Part shown: one piece after another, positions 9,911-18,406 of the stretch
Layout of the letters: every line of letters begins with the position of its first letter
Numbering within the stretch: position 1 is the first letter of the stretch
Assembly: GCA_017511865.1 (NCBI GenBank)
Contig: JAFWIQ010000004.1
Location: 1-38,177, forward strand
DNA from: Candidatus Saccharimonadota bacterium
Lineage (GTDB): Bacteria > Patescibacteriota > Saccharimonadia > Saccharimonadales > Saccharimonadaceae
DNA: 38,177 nt
Direction: 5' to 3'
Notes under the pieces: generated by a model
What the model saw: only the letters and a program-made list of their open reading frames with translations
What the model was told of the DNA's origin: nothing
Databases searched by the model: none
Made by a program: the position numbers and the translations under genes

Positions 9911-11632
9911 GTGAAATATAGCAAAAAAGATCGCGAGGAGCGTCCCTGGTTGAAGTTTTATGAAGAAGAAGGGATTCCGGCGAATATTGAGTATCCAGAT
10001 TGTTCGATGGTTGACATGATCATCCAGAGCGCAGAAAAATGGCCTGATAATACCGCTTACGTTTATTATGGCCATAAGGTAACCTACAAAAATTTTGTCA
10101 AAAAAATCGAGAAAGCCGCCCGCGCTCTCAAAAATTACGGAGTCAAAGAAGGCGATCGCGTCACCATCTGTATGCCAAATACCCCAGAGGGAATTACTAT
10201 GGTATACGCCGTAAATATGGTTGGAGCTGTTTGTAATATGGTCCACCCCCTATCATCGGAAAAAGAGCTAGAATATTATATTAAAATCGCCGAATCTAAA
10301 TATGTTCTCGTAATTGACGCCGTTTTTGATAAGATTTATCGCCTTCGTGACACCGCCGGGCTCGAACGTATTATCGTCGTTCGACCTTCTGATGGCTTAG
10401 GCTTTCTCAAGAAAAAACTCTACAACACCCTACATATTAAAAAAGTCCGACTTCCATCAAACGATAGCCGTGTTGTTCTCTGGGAAGATTTTATTGCCAA
10501 TTCTTATTTTTACCAAGGAAACTATCACGAAGAGCGTGGCGCTGAAGACCTAGCCGTCATTATGTATTCCGGCGGCACCACCGGCGCGCCAAAAGCCGTC
10601 ATGCTTTCAAACCTTAATATCAACGCCGAATCCATCTGTGATGCGACTATGATTCGTCAAGCTATTCCTGGAGCAACGGTGCTTTCAATCCTACCTCTCT
10701 TTCATTGCTTTGGATTAGGAGTATGCATTCATACTCCACTCTGTAGGGGTATGGGCTGCATTTTGATTCCAGCCTTTTCTCATAAGCAATTCGCCGATAT
10801 TATTAGAAAAAATGCTCCAAATTTCATAGTGGGTGTTCCGACCTTATTTGAAGCCCTTATCAATACCAAGCTAAAAAGCAATGATCTTGAATCGGTCACC
10901 GCAGTTATTTGTGGTGGCGACGCCCTCAACCAAACCCTACGCGACAAAGTTAATGATTTTCTCAAAAACCATGGCTCCAACGCCAGAATCCGTGTTGGCT
11001 ATGGTCTCACTGAAGGCTCAGGCGCCGTTTGTCTTTCTCCTGAAGAAGTCTTTAAGGATGGCATCATTGGTACGCCACTCCCAGATATGGATTTCAAAAT
11101 CGTCAAAAACGATACCTTCAAAAAACTCCCCGCGGGAGAAGAGGGCGAAATTTGTATCTCTGGCCCACTTGTCATGATGGGGTACCTTGGCGACGACGCC
11201 GAAACCGCTCAAGCCATCCGTCTCCACGATGATGGTAAAATTTGGCTACATACTGGGGATATTGGTTATTTGGGCGAAGATGGCCTCATCTATTTTGCGC
11301 AACGCCTCAAACGAATTATTATTTCTTCTGGTTACAACATTTACCCTACCCATCTCGAATCTATCATCAATTCCCACGAAGGGGTGCTCACTTCCACGGT
11401 TATCGGTGTTGACCATCACTACAAAGGTCAAGTGCCAAAAGCTTTCATTGTTTTAAAGCCTGGATACAGACCAGGGAAACGCATCGAACGCGAGATCCGC
11501 GAGCTGCTAGAACGCAACGTTCCAATTTATGCTCTTCCAACGGCCTATGAATTCCGTGATAAGTTACCCAAAACCAAAATTGGCAAAGTCGCCTTCCGTG
11601 AATTAGAGAAAGAAGAGAAAAATAAAAAATAA
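9911..11632 (+). CDS. AMP-binding long-chain acyl-CoA synthetase family protein
   Basis: This 573-residue adenylate-forming enzyme has the P-loop-like AMP motif MYSGGTTGAPKAVMLS (about residue 218), the A5 motif GYGLTEGSG, the hinge and TGD motif LHTGDIGYLGEDGLIYF, and the C-terminal catalytic lysine in LPKTKIGKVAFREL. Such enzymes activate fatty acids to acyl-AMP and then acyl-CoA. A GTG start is supported by AAGGAG (9899-9904) with 6-nt spacing and a TACAAT box at 9887-9892. CPR bacteria usually lack fatty acid synthesis, so use of scavenged host lipids is a plausible role. No acyltransferase lies nearby, and the substrate is not predictable from sequence. Confidence 0.85.
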   Translation: MKYSKKDREERPWLKFYEEEGIPANIEYPDCSMVDMIIQSAEKWPDNTAYVYYGHKVTYKNFVKKIEKAARALKNYGVKEGDRVTICMPNTPEGITMVYAVNMVGAVCNMVHPLSSEKELEYYIKIAESKYVLVIDAVFDKIYRLRDTAGLERIIVVRPSDGLGFLKKKLYNTLHIKKVRLPSNDSRVVLWEDFIANSYFYQGNYHEERGAEDLAVIMYSGGTTGAPKAVMLSNLNINAESICDATMIRQAIPGATVLSILPLFHCFGLGVCIHTPLCRGMGCILIPAFSHKQFADIIRKNAPNFIVGVPTLFEALINTKLKSNDLESVTAVICGGDALNQTLRDKVNDFLKNHGSNARIRVGYGLTEGSGAVCLSPEEVFKDGIIGTPLPDMDFKIVKNDTFKKLPAGEEGEICISGPLVMMGYLGDDAETAQAIRLHDDGKIWLHTGDIGYLGEDGLIYFAQRLKRIIISSGYNIYPTHLESIINSHEGVLTSTVIGVDHHYKGQVPKAFIVLKPGYRPGKRIEREIRELLERNVPIYALPTAYEFRDKLPKTKIGKVAFRELEKEEKNKK

Positions 11633-11644
11633 ATAAACATATGC

Positions 11645-11650
11645 TACAAT
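11645..11650 (+). promoter_or_regulatory. -10 box for the COG2426 membrane protein gene
   Basis: TACAAT ends 8 nt before the ATG at 11659 and no Shine-Dalgarno is present, so a leaderless transcript is implied. No good -35 box is seen at 17 bp. Confidence 0.45.
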
Positions 11651-11658
11651 AGATACAA

Positions 11659-12144
11659 ATGTTTTGGAAAATTCTTATCGTTTTGGTCATTTCGATGATT
11701 CCGCTAGTGGAACTTCGTGGCGCCATTCCTGTTGCCATTGGTATGGACCTCGGTCTTCCGGAGTGGCTCGTACTTATCGTCGCCATTATTGGCAATATGA
11801 TCCCCATTCCTTTCATCTATTTTTTTGCTCGCAAATTTCTTGAGTGGGGAAGCAAGAAAAAATGGAAGCCCCTTAAGCAATTTTGCAATTTTTGCCTTAA
11901 AAAAGGTGAAAAAGGCGGCGAAAAGCTTCTCAAAAAAACAGGGAATTACGGTACTTATTTTGCTCTCTTTCTCTTTGTGGCCATCCCTATCCCTGGCACT
12001 GGCGCTTGGACCGGCACGCTAGCCGCCAGTATTCTTAATCTTGGCTTCAAGAAGACTATTATCGCCGTTATGTCGGGGGTTCTCGTTGCTGGGCTTATTA
12101 TGCTGGCCGTTTCTTTGGGGTTTTTCAAAGTTCTCTTTGGGTAG
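11659..12144 (+). CDS. COG2426 family membrane protein (small multidrug export-like)
   Basis: This 161-residue protein has about four hydrophobic segments (residues 1-17, 32-56, 97-120, 130-158). The N-terminal ISMIPLVELRGAIPVAIG and the central FVAIPIPGTGAWTG are hallmark stretches of COG2426/PF06695, annotated as small multidrug export proteins on weak grounds. The two halves resemble re-entrant loops with conserved prolines, as in DedA-like transporters. The function is not established. A positively charged stretch (about residues 58-90, KKKWKPLKQ...KKGEKGGEK) lies between the halves and should be cytoplasmic. Confidence 0.75.
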   Translation: MFWKILIVLVISMIPLVELRGAIPVAIGMDLGLPEWLVLIVAIIGNMIPIPFIYFFARKFLEWGSKKKWKPLKQFCNFCLKKGEKGGEKLLKKTGNYGTYFALFLFVAIPIPGTGAWTGTLAASILNLGFKKTIIAVMSGVLVAGLIMLAVSLGFFKVLFG

Positions 12145-12170
12145 CATGATTAATCAGCGCAAATAAAAAC

Positions 12171-12201
12171 AAAAAGGACACATAAGGGGGGTTATGTGTC
12201 C
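12171..12201 (-). terminator. Terminator of the tRNA-Asn gene
   Basis: GGACACATAA (12176-12185) and TTATGTGTCC (12192-12201) form a perfect 10-bp hairpin. On the minus strand it is followed by TTTTTGTTTTTATTT, starting 5 nt after the tRNA 3' end. On the plus strand the tail is only ATTTT, so it may also weakly terminate the COG2426 gene. Confidence 0.85.
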
Positions 12202-12205
12202 ATTT

Positions 12206-12280
12206 TGGCTCCCGGGACTGGACTCGAACCAGCAACCTCGAAGTTAACAGCTTCTTGCTCCACCATTGAGCTACCCGGGA
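12206..12280 (-). tRNA. tRNA-Asn (anticodon GTT)
   Basis: On the minus strand TCCCGGG pairs with CCCGGGA in the acceptor stem, the D arm is TAGCTCAATGGTGGAGCA, and the anticodon loop contains GTT between the paired GAAG and CTTC flanks. The T arm has GGTTCGAGTCC, and CCA is encoded at the 3' end (12206-12208). A minus-strand TATAAT (ATTATA at 12289-12294) sits 8 bp upstream of the mature 5' end. Confidence 0.95.
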
Positions 12281-12347
12281 ATATCCCCATTATAGCATAA
12301 AATCCGATTTTGTGATAAAATAAAGTAAATATAGGAAAGAAGGAGTC

Positions 12348-14114
12348 ATGGAAGAGAAGACCATTCAGATTGCTGGTTCTATTACGGTTGACGAGCTATC
12401 CAAAGCTCTCGGGCTTTCTGTGACCGAACTTATTGGTACTCTCTTCAAAAATGGCATTGTCGCAACTATTAATCAACGTTTGGATTATGAAACCGCCTCT
12501 ATCATTATTGATGAGCTAGGCCTTGAGAACGTCAAGCTGGTACGCAAAAATACTTCCACTAAGACTTCTGATTTCCATAGGGAACTTTCCGATAAGGCCA
12601 TCGAACGCCCTCCGGTCGTAGCTGTTATGGGGCACGTTGATCATGGTAAGACTACTCTTCTCGATACTCTTCTCCACAAAAAGACCGTTGATGATGAAGC
12701 CGGTGGTATTACCCAGCATATCTCTGCCTACCAGCTCAAACATAACGATAGGCTAATTACTTTTCTTGACACTCCTGGGCATGAAGCCTTCGCCGCCATT
12801 AGGCAACATGGCGCCATGCTGACGGATATAGTGGTAATCGTGGTTGCCGCCGATGACGGCGTCAAGCCTCAAACCATTGAAGCCATCAACTTTGCCAAAT
12901 CTGCCAATGCCAAGATCATCGTCGCTATTAACAAGATTGATCGCGAAGGCGCAGACATCAATCGCACCATGGCCGACCTTAGCCAAAACGGTCTTCAGCC
13001 AGAAGAATGGGGTGGCGATATTGTCATGGTACCAATCTCTGCAAAGCTCAATCAGAATCTCGACAAACTTCTCGATATGATTCTTTTGACCGCTGATCTT
13101 GAAGAGCTAAAGGCAGATATCGATATACCAGCGGAGGGCCTCGTCATTGAATCCCACATGGAAATCGGCAAAGGTTCAGTAGTTAATCTCCTTGTTACTG
13201 GCGGAGAATTAAAAACTAGTGAATTTATCGTTGCTGGCAACACCTATGGCAAGGTTCGTACCATGCTGGATTGGCAGGGAAAGCCTAAAGGAAAGGCTAC
13301 TCCATCTACCCCAGTTACCGTTACCGGATTTAAAGATCTTCCGAATTTTGGCGATCGCTTTATTGAGGTCAAGGATGAAAAAACTGCCCGCAAGATGGCC
13401 CTCCTCAACGCTCAAGCTGCCGCTAATGAGTCTGCCGATGCTAATGTTACGAGCTCAGATCTTCTTCGCATGATGAATGTAGCCGACAACACCAAAACCT
13501 TCAATGTTATCGTTAAGGGCGACGTACTCGGTTCGGTCACCTCTGTTGTTGATAGCCTTCGTCTTATAGACACCAAGGGCGAAATCACCCTAAACATTGT
13601 TTCTACCGGAGTTGGCGATATCAACGAAAACGATGTTTATATGGCTGCCGGTGAAAACACTATTATTTATGGCTTTAACGTCTCTGTGCCAATCAACATT
13701 TCCAAAATGGCCGCTCGCGACAACGTCCCCATCCGTACCTACAAAGTTATTTATGAACTTTTAGATGACGCCAAGCACGAGATGGAAAATCTGTTAGATG
13801 CCGAAATTATTGAAGAGGACAAAGGGGAATTAAAGGTCCTTGGAGTCTTTCGTACCGAAAAAACCAGTATTATTGCTGGCGGCGAAGTATTAAAAGGTGA
13901 TGTCAAACCTGGCTATCTTGTCCGTATTGTGCGTGACAAAAAATATCTTGGCGAAGCAGAAGTCACCTCAGTCCAAAAAGAGAAGATTGATACCAAGGAA
14001 TTGATTGCTGGTGAGACTGGCGGTCTTGCTCTTGCTACTAAATCCAAAACTGATCTTCAGATAAACGATCGTCTCAAATTCTTCACCCGCGAAACCAAAA
14101 AACGCACTTTATAG
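12348..14114 (+). CDS. infB: Translation initiation factor IF-2 (short form)
   Basis: This 588-residue GTPase delivers fMet-tRNA to the 30S P site. It has a brief N-terminal IF2N domain (about residues 5-60, [21 protein letters not shown]), then the G domain with G1 GHVDHGKT (about residue 95), G2 GGITQHI, G3 DTPGHEAF and G4 NKID. Domains II, III and the C-terminal fMet-tRNA-binding domain IV follow. The long basic N-terminal extension of enterobacterial IF2 (890 residues) is absent, as in other compact genomes. AAGGAG lies 5 nt before the ATG. The gene is not in the usual nusA-infB-rbfA cluster. Confidence 0.95.
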   Translation: MEEKTIQIAGSITVDELSKALGLSVTELIGTLFKNGIVATINQRLDYETASIIIDELGLENVKLVRKNTSTKTSDFHRELSDKAIERPPVVAVMGHVDHGKTTLLDTLLHKKTVDDEAGGITQHISAYQLKHNDRLITFLDTPGHEAFAAIRQHGAMLTDIVVIVVAADDGVKPQTIEAINFAKSANAKIIVAINKIDREGADINRTMADLSQNGLQPEEWGGDIVMVPISAKLNQNLDKLLDMILLTADLEELKADIDIPAEGLVIESHMEIGKGSVVNLLVTGGELKTSEFIVAGNTYGKVRTMLDWQGKPKGKATPSTPVTVTGFKDLPNFGDRFIEVKDEKTARKMALLNAQAAANESADANVTSSDLLRMMNVADNTKTFNVIVKGDVLGSVTSVVDSLRLIDTKGEITLNIVSTGVGDINENDVYMAAGENTIIYGFNVSVPINISKMAARDNVPIRTYKVIYELLDDAKHEMENLLDAEIIEEDKGELKVLGVFRTEKTSIIAGGEVLKGDVKPGYLVRIVRDKKYLGEAEVTSVQKEKIDTKELIAGETGGLALATKSKTDLQINDRLKFFTRETKKRTL

Positions 14115-14130
14115 TATCGTACTTGTATAG

Positions 14131-14136
14131 TATAAT
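14131..14136 (+). promoter_or_regulatory. -10 box for the small membrane protein gene
   Basis: TATAAT ends 7 nt before the ATG at 14144, and a weak TTTATA lies 17 bp upstream at the infB stop. No Shine-Dalgarno is visible, which is consistent with leaderless transcription. Confidence 0.55.
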
Positions 14137-14143
14137 ATCCCAT

Positions 14144-14494
14144 ATGGGCGATATGATATATATTTTAGAATCATCTCCGCAATGGTTTATCTTTTCATTT
14201 TTGCTTATGGCCATCATTGATACAATTGCTATTATCAAGATAAAAACGAGCAAGTTGGAGTGTATAGTAAACATGTCCATCATTTACTTCTTTATAACTA
14301 CAATATGGGCAGCTCTATTCGTTTTGGCTTTATTAAATATTATCCCAGTTTACAACAGGGGCGTGTCATATGTGGATTACTTGCCTATATATTATGTCAT
14401 ATACTTTTTGCCACTTGTTCCCCTTATTTTAGCACTTATCACATGGCTGATTGAGAGCGTGTATATAATCAAGCTATCCAAAATAAAATCTTAA
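14144..14494 (+). CDS. Small integral membrane protein, unknown function
   Basis: This 116-residue protein is not recognised. It has three hydrophobic segments, at about residues 11-30, 43-65 and 80-105, separated by short loops, with the last entering a basic tail (KLSKIKS). The ATG at 14144 is chosen because a TATAAT box ends 7 nt upstream. The third position is AT-rich compared with infB, so the gene may be recently acquired or weakly expressed. Nothing in the neighbours suggests a role. Confidence 0.55.
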   Translation: MGDMIYILESSPQWFIFSFLLMAIIDTIAIIKIKTSKLECIVNMSIIYFFITTIWAALFVLALLNIIPVYNRGVSYVDYLPIYYVIYFLPLVPLILALITWLIESVYIIKLSKIKS

Positions 14495-14556
14495 ATCAAT
14501 ATTATCGTTGAGCTGAAAATTATTCTTGTCATTTTTGCAATTGAATAATTTCTAAA

Positions 14557-14593
14557 GCAATGTTGTTAGACGTGCTCAAGTTAATAACATTGC
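14557..14593. repeat. Hairpin in the gap before the 97-aa gene
   Basis: GCAATGTTGTTA (14557-14568) pairs with TAATAACATTGC (14582-14593) over 12 bp with one G-T wobble and a 13-nt loop. Neither side has a convincing T run, so it is not a clear terminator. It may stabilise the end of the upstream mRNA. Confidence 0.45.
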
Positions 14594-14640
14594 CACCATT
14601 TCATTCTATGTGATATAATTAACATAAGGAGAATCAAAAA

Positions 14641-14934
14641 ATGCAATTTGACGAAAATTTTTTGCAAGAAATGGGCCTTTCGGCAATGCCAGAGGAACAA
14701 AAACAGGCCTTCCTGGATTACGTCCAAGAGGAGCTTGAGGTCCGTATTGGTGAGCGGATCTCTAAAGGGCTTACCGAAGCTCAACTCAGTGAATTTGATG
14801 CGATTACCGACCCAATTGAGGCCGCAAAATGGTTAGAAAAAAATCGCCCTGATTACAGAGAGATTGTCACCCGCACCATCGAGGAAATGAAAGCTGAAAT
14901 TCGCGCTAATCGCAATAAGCTCGTCGGAGCATAA
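14641..14934 (+). CDS. Small acidic helical protein (DUF5663-like)
   Basis: This 97-residue, all-helical, Glu-rich protein begins MQFDENFLQEMGLSAMPEEQ and includes FLDYVQEELEVRIGERISKGLTEAQLSEF. This pattern of 'M-P-E-E-Q...LEVRIG' resembles a small domain recurrent in CPR genomes that I recall as DUF5663, and the assignment is from memory. The protein is probably cytosolic with no known activity. TATAAT followed by AAGGAG gives a short leader, so unlike several neighbours this gene uses a Shine-Dalgarno. It is 5 nt upstream of the DUF3137-like gene and probably cotranscribed with it. Confidence 0.65.
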   Translation: MQFDENFLQEMGLSAMPEEQKQAFLDYVQEELEVRIGERISKGLTEAQLSEFDAITDPIEAAKWLEKNRPDYREIVTRTIEEMKAEIRANRNKLVGA

Positions 14935-14939
14935 AACGC

Positions 14940-15923
14940 ATGACATTCGAGGACGTAGAAGCTGCACGTCAAAAATGTGATGTTCAAGACAAAGAACTTT
15001 TTAAAAAACGTCGAAAAGTTATTTTTGTCGCTAGTGCTATTGTTTTCCCGCTAGAAATTATCATTTTTCTATTCTTTTTCTTTAAGGAGAACCCTGATAT
15101 TGCAATAACGCATTTTCTGCTCTTACTAGTACCTATTGTTCTAGTCTTAGCATTTGAATTATTCTTTATCAGCGTAATTGTATGCCTAGTGACCTGGAAA
15201 GACACGTCGGTCAAAACAGAACATCTTATAGCCTATAAACGCGCCTACAAAGCATATTTTATTCAGCGCCAACTTGCTAAATTCTTTACAGACATTCAAT
15301 ATTACCACGATAAAGGGCTAGATAAATCCATCCTAAAAGAATCCGGCCTTATTGATACGGGTAATATCTATAAATCAAATGATCTGGTTAGAGCGAAATA
15401 TAAGAAAACTAACTTTATTCAAGCCGACGTCGAAATAATTGAAAGAATAGAAGAGCACGACAAAGACGGCAATGAAGAAGTTCATTATGTTACCGCTTTT
15501 GAGGGCCGTTATCTAGTTTTTGAATTTCCGAAAAAATTTGATTATAAAATGACCGTATCTTATTATGGTCACGGTTCTTATTATATTAACCCTAAAACCG
15601 GGCGCGGTCTTTCTCTCATCGAAACCGAGTCCCCTAATTTCAATAAGCATTTTTTAGTGTATGCCGAAGATGGCTTTGAAGCTTTCTATATTTTAACACC
15701 GGATATTTTGGATAAGATTGAAAAGCTTGGTGAAAAATATAAAAATGCTCTTTCACTTATCTTTTCCAACAATAGACTCTATGTGGGCCTGAATGACGGC
15801 AATGATACATTTGAACCACCTCACCCTTCTGAGCCAATCAACGAAAAAGAAGAAGAACAAAAAATCATTAAAGACATAGAATTAATCACCGATCTTGTAG
15901 ACAGCTTAAAGCTAGACAGATAG
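14940..15923 (+). CDS. DUF3137-like membrane protein, paralogue A
   Basis: This 327-residue protein has an N-terminal cytosolic coiled segment, two membrane helices (about residues 27-48 and 58-84) and a C-terminal soluble domain. That domain contains FEGRYLVFEFPKKFDYKMTV and FNKHFLVYAEDGFEAFYILTPDILDKIEKL, which match the DUF3137 (PF11335) pattern of an F.G.F.-F.K core followed by F-V-S-D-aYiLTP. Function is unknown. It is closely similar to the gene at 17434-18399, and the two flank the def-fmt pair. Its stop lies 1 base from the convergent fmt stop. Confidence 0.75.
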   Translation: MTFEDVEAARQKCDVQDKELFKKRRKVIFVASAIVFPLEIIIFLFFFFKENPDIAITHFLLLLVPIVLVLAFELFFISVIVCLVTWKDTSVKTEHLIAYKRAYKAYFIQRQLAKFFTDIQYYHDKGLDKSILKESGLIDTGNIYKSNDLVRAKYKKTNFIQADVEIIERIEEHDKDGNEEVHYVTAFEGRYLVFEFPKKFDYKMTVSYYGHGSYYINPKTGRGLSLIETESPNFNKHFLVYAEDGFEAFYILTPDILDKIEKLGEKYKNALSLIFSNNRLYVGLNDGNDTFEPPHPSEPINEKEEEQKIIKDIELITDLVDSLKLDR

Positions 15924-15924
15924 T

Positions 15925-16710
15925 CTATTTTCCATACCCATTAATAAACGCTTTCGCATCCATCGCTTTACGCCCTTCGGGCTGTAATCTGTCTATGGCC
16001 ACTAGAGCCCCATCGGCACAGGGAATAGAAAGAACCGCTGTCTCACCCTGCTTTAATATATGTGCCTCTAGGATGATACAAGAAATGCCAAAAAACGCAT
16101 ATTTTGGCTTTGGAAAGCCCTGGTAAGCCACAATTTTACGAAAAATCTGCTCTGCCGTATCTGTTTCTGGAGTCAATGTCCCCATAGATTTTACGAGTTT
16201 CCCGCAAAAAGTCGCCTTTGAATCATCTTGCGAAACCGGTTTTGGCAGATTTGGCAGATTATCTGCTATCCATTCCGCCCCTGTTTCTGCCAAGGCCCTA
16301 TAGATATCATTTTTGCAAAGCGGCAAGTCGGTCAAAGTTGTTTGATAGTAAATCGGACCCGCATCCATCTCTTTAACTAGTTTCATTATCGACACCGAAA
16401 AATCCGAGTTTCCATCTAGAATCGCGCTCTCTATTGGTGATGCGCCACGATAGGCTGGCAACAGGGAAGGATGAATATTTAAAATCCCCTCCGGTTCAAA
16501 TAATTCCAGCACCTCGGGCTTTATCAAAACTCCAAACGACGCCAGAACCCCATGTATTTTCGGTTCTTCACGTTTAATTCGGCAAACTTCCTCTAAATCG
16601 TCTCGCGTTTTGGCATGAAAAACAACCTCAAACTTTTGCTTCAATACGTCGAGGGCGTAATCTGCCAGCATTCCATTCCCAAAAAATATGATTTTATCCC
16701 TATTGTCCAT
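15925..16710 (-). CDS. fmt: Methionyl-tRNA formyltransferase
   Basis: This 261-residue enzyme transfers a formyl group from 10-formyl-THF to Met-tRNA(fMet). The catalytic and folate-binding signature NIHPSLLPAYRGASP spans residues 78-92, with a downstream VSIMKLVKEMDAGPIYYQ. It is shorter than the E. coli protein (315). The N-terminal GTPxFA substrate loop is replaced by FFGNGMLADYAL. The ATG at 16710 is favoured by GGAGGTG 6 nt upstream. It overlaps the 3' end of def by nothing but lies 28 nt after it, so the two form a def-fmt operon. Confidence 0.9.
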   Translation of the reverse strand: MDNRDKIIFFGNGMLADYALDVLKQKFEVVFHAKTRDDLEEVCRIKREEPKIHGVLASFGVLIKPEVLELFEPEGILNIHPSLLPAYRGASPIESAILDGNSDFSVSIMKLVKEMDAGPIYYQTTLTDLPLCKNDIYRALAETGAEWIADNLPNLPKPVSQDDSKATFCGKLVKSMGTLTPETDTAEQIFRKIVAYQGFPKPKYAFFGISCIILEAHILKQGETAVLSIPCADGALVAIDRLQPEGRKAMDAKAFINGYGK

Positions 16711-16738
16711 TGCTGCACCTCCAATCTGTATAAATTTT

Positions 16739-17314
16739 TTATTCTTCGCCCCAAAGCTTCTTGTTGTCGCGAATTTCTTTCTCATAATCTTTTACCGGCA
16801 CAAGATCTCCCTTATCGTTCATCGTATAGAATGCATCAGGTATATCCCTAATGTGGTCTATAAACAAAACTCCATCTAGATGGTCTATTTCATGTAAAAG
16901 CGTGCGTGCCAGCTCATCAGTGGCTTTGATTCGTACCTCTGTGCCATCCTCTAGGCGCGCTTTGATTCGCACTTTCGATGCACGGGGAACCATGCCATAA
17001 ATGGCAGGAACGGATAAGCACCCCTCATAATCAGTTTTTATTTTACCCTCAGCTTTAATTACCTCTGGGTTAATTAACGCTGTAAAAGTTGCCTTTTTCT
17101 TATCCTCCATATCATCACGAACAATGATGATTCGTTTATTTACCCCTATCTGAGGTGCGGCCATCGCCGCTGATAGTTCATAAGGATGATCCTTTTCCCA
17201 ATCTAGTGACAGCTTCCTCATATCAGCAATAATCTTCGAAACTTCGTCATCGATCTTGGAGACTTTGGCCGATCTCTCTCTCAATCTTGCATCTGGCGTT
17301 GTAATGATTTTCAT
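16739..17314 (-). CDS. def: Peptide deformylase
   Basis: This 191-residue Fe2+/Zn2+ hydrolase removes the N-formyl group from nascent proteins. All three family motifs are visible: motif 1 as AMAAPQIG (50-57, with AM replacing the usual GL), motif 2 EGCLS (97-101, with the metal-binding Cys) and motif 3 HEIDH (141-145, with two metal His and the catalytic Glu). The ATG at 17314 is chosen because a TTTACA-17-TATAAT promoter ends 6 nt upstream, so the def-fmt message should be leaderless. Longer readings to 17392 would run through that promoter. Confidence 0.93.
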   Translation of the reverse strand: MKIITTPDARLRERSAKVSKIDDEVSKIIADMRKLSLDWEKDHPYELSAAMAAPQIGVNKRIIIVRDDMEDKKKATFTALINPEVIKAEGKIKTDYEGCLSVPAIYGMVPRASKVRIKARLEDGTEVRIKATDELARTLLHEIDHLDGVLFIDHIRDIPDAFYTMNDKGDLVPVKDYEKEIRDNKKLWGEE

Positions 17315-17320
17315 AAGCCC

Positions 17321-17349
17321 ATTATACCACAGCCTACCACCCCTGTAAA
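17321..17349 (-). promoter_or_regulatory. def-fmt promoter (leaderless)
   Basis: On the minus strand TTTACA (plus 17344-17349), a 17-bp spacer and TATAAT (plus 17321-17326) lead directly to the def ATG after 6 nt. Confidence 0.75.
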
Positions 17350-17397
17350 TGCCGATAGAGTCCATTGACCCTGCGCCCACGAAGATACACAAAACCG

Positions 17398-17427
17398 TTG
17401 TATGGTCTAGATTGATTATGCTAAAAT
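17398..17427 (+). promoter_or_regulatory. Promoter of DUF3137 paralogue B (leaderless)
   Basis: TTGTAT (17398-17403), an 18-bp spacer and TAAAAT (17422-17427). The -10 box ends 6 nt before the ATG at 17434 and there is no Shine-Dalgarno. Confidence 0.6.
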
Positions 17428-17433
17428 CAAAAT

Positions 17434-18399
17434 ATGGAATTTAAAGATGTAGAGGCCGCTCGCGAAGAATACAAAAACAAGCTCGAAGGTATCAAAAAAG
17501 CACGCAACAAAACCCTCTCTATTGTTTATGGTATCGTCTTTGGCATAGAGGCCATTATCTTACTTTTTAACCTCAAATCCGTCACTAGATATATGGACCC
17601 ATTTGGGATATTTTTTATCTTTGCTGTTGTTTTAGCCGAATCCATTCTCATTTTTGCTGTTGTCTTTCTGTTTACTAATAAAAACACCAGCAAAGAAGCG
17701 ACTAATTATAAGAAAGCTTTCAAGGCCTATTTTATCGAAAAACAACAGGCTGCAGTTTTTCAAAATCTAGAATACAGCCACGACCAAGGCCTAGATAAAA
17801 CAATTCTCGAATCTACAGGTCTAATCAATACCGGGGACATCTATCGATCAAATGACTTCACCAAGGGTAAATATAAAGACGTTAATTTTGCTCAAGCCGA
17901 TGTGCATATTTTAAATGAATATAAGGAAAAAGACCAAAACGGCAACATTCATAAGCGCACCGTTACGATTTTTAAGGGAAGATATATAATCTTCGAGTTT
18001 CCCAAGAAATTCGAATTCAAGATGGTCATATCTTTTAACGGGTATGAACGTCCCTACATTAATCCAAAGACCAAGCGTAGTCTCTCTAGGGTTGAAACCG
18101 AATCGCCAGAGTTTAACAAGCGCTTCCTAGTCTACGCCGAAGATGGGTTTGAGGTTTTTTATATCTTAAATCCAGTTTTTATAGAGAGCCTAGAAAAATT
18201 AGGCCAAAAATACAATAACGCCATATCATTCTTTTTCTCCGACAACAAACTTTATATTGGGATAAACAACGGAAACGATTCCTTTGAACCCCCCGATCCG
18301 TACTTTCCGATTAACGAACAAAAAGAGAAAAATAAGGTAATAGAAGAGATAAAATCGATTACAGAAATCGTAGACAATCTCAAGCTTAATCAAAAATAG
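17434..18399 (+). CDS. DUF3137-like membrane protein, paralogue B
   Basis: This 321-residue protein has the same plan as the product of 14940-15923. A charged N-terminus (MEFKDVEAAREEY) is followed by two membrane helices (about residues 25-44 and 54-80) and a C-terminal DUF3137-like domain with FKGRYIIFEFPKKFEFKMVIS and FNKRFLVYAEDGFEVFYILNPVFIESLEKLGQKY. The paralogues align over their full length, including the shared SxDLxKxKYKxxNFxQADV region. It has its own promoter. Its end is 7 bp from the convergent priA stop. Function is unknown. A shared membrane role, possibly as a hetero-oligomer, is a guess. Confidence 0.75.
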   Translation: MEFKDVEAAREEYKNKLEGIKKARNKTLSIVYGIVFGIEAIILLFNLKSVTRYMDPFGIFFIFAVVLAESILIFAVVFLFTNKNTSKEATNYKKAFKAYFIEKQQAAVFQNLEYSHDQGLDKTILESTGLINTGDIYRSNDFTKGKYKDVNFAQADVHILNEYKEKDQNGNIHKRTVTIFKGRYIIFEFPKKFEFKMVISFNGYERPYINPKTKRSLSRVETESPEFNKRFLVYAEDGFEVFYILNPVFIESLEKLGQKYNNAISFFFSDNKLYIGINNGNDSFEPPDPYFPINEQKEKNKVIEEIKSITEIVDNLKLNQK

Positions 18400-18406
18400 T
18401 CAATTA

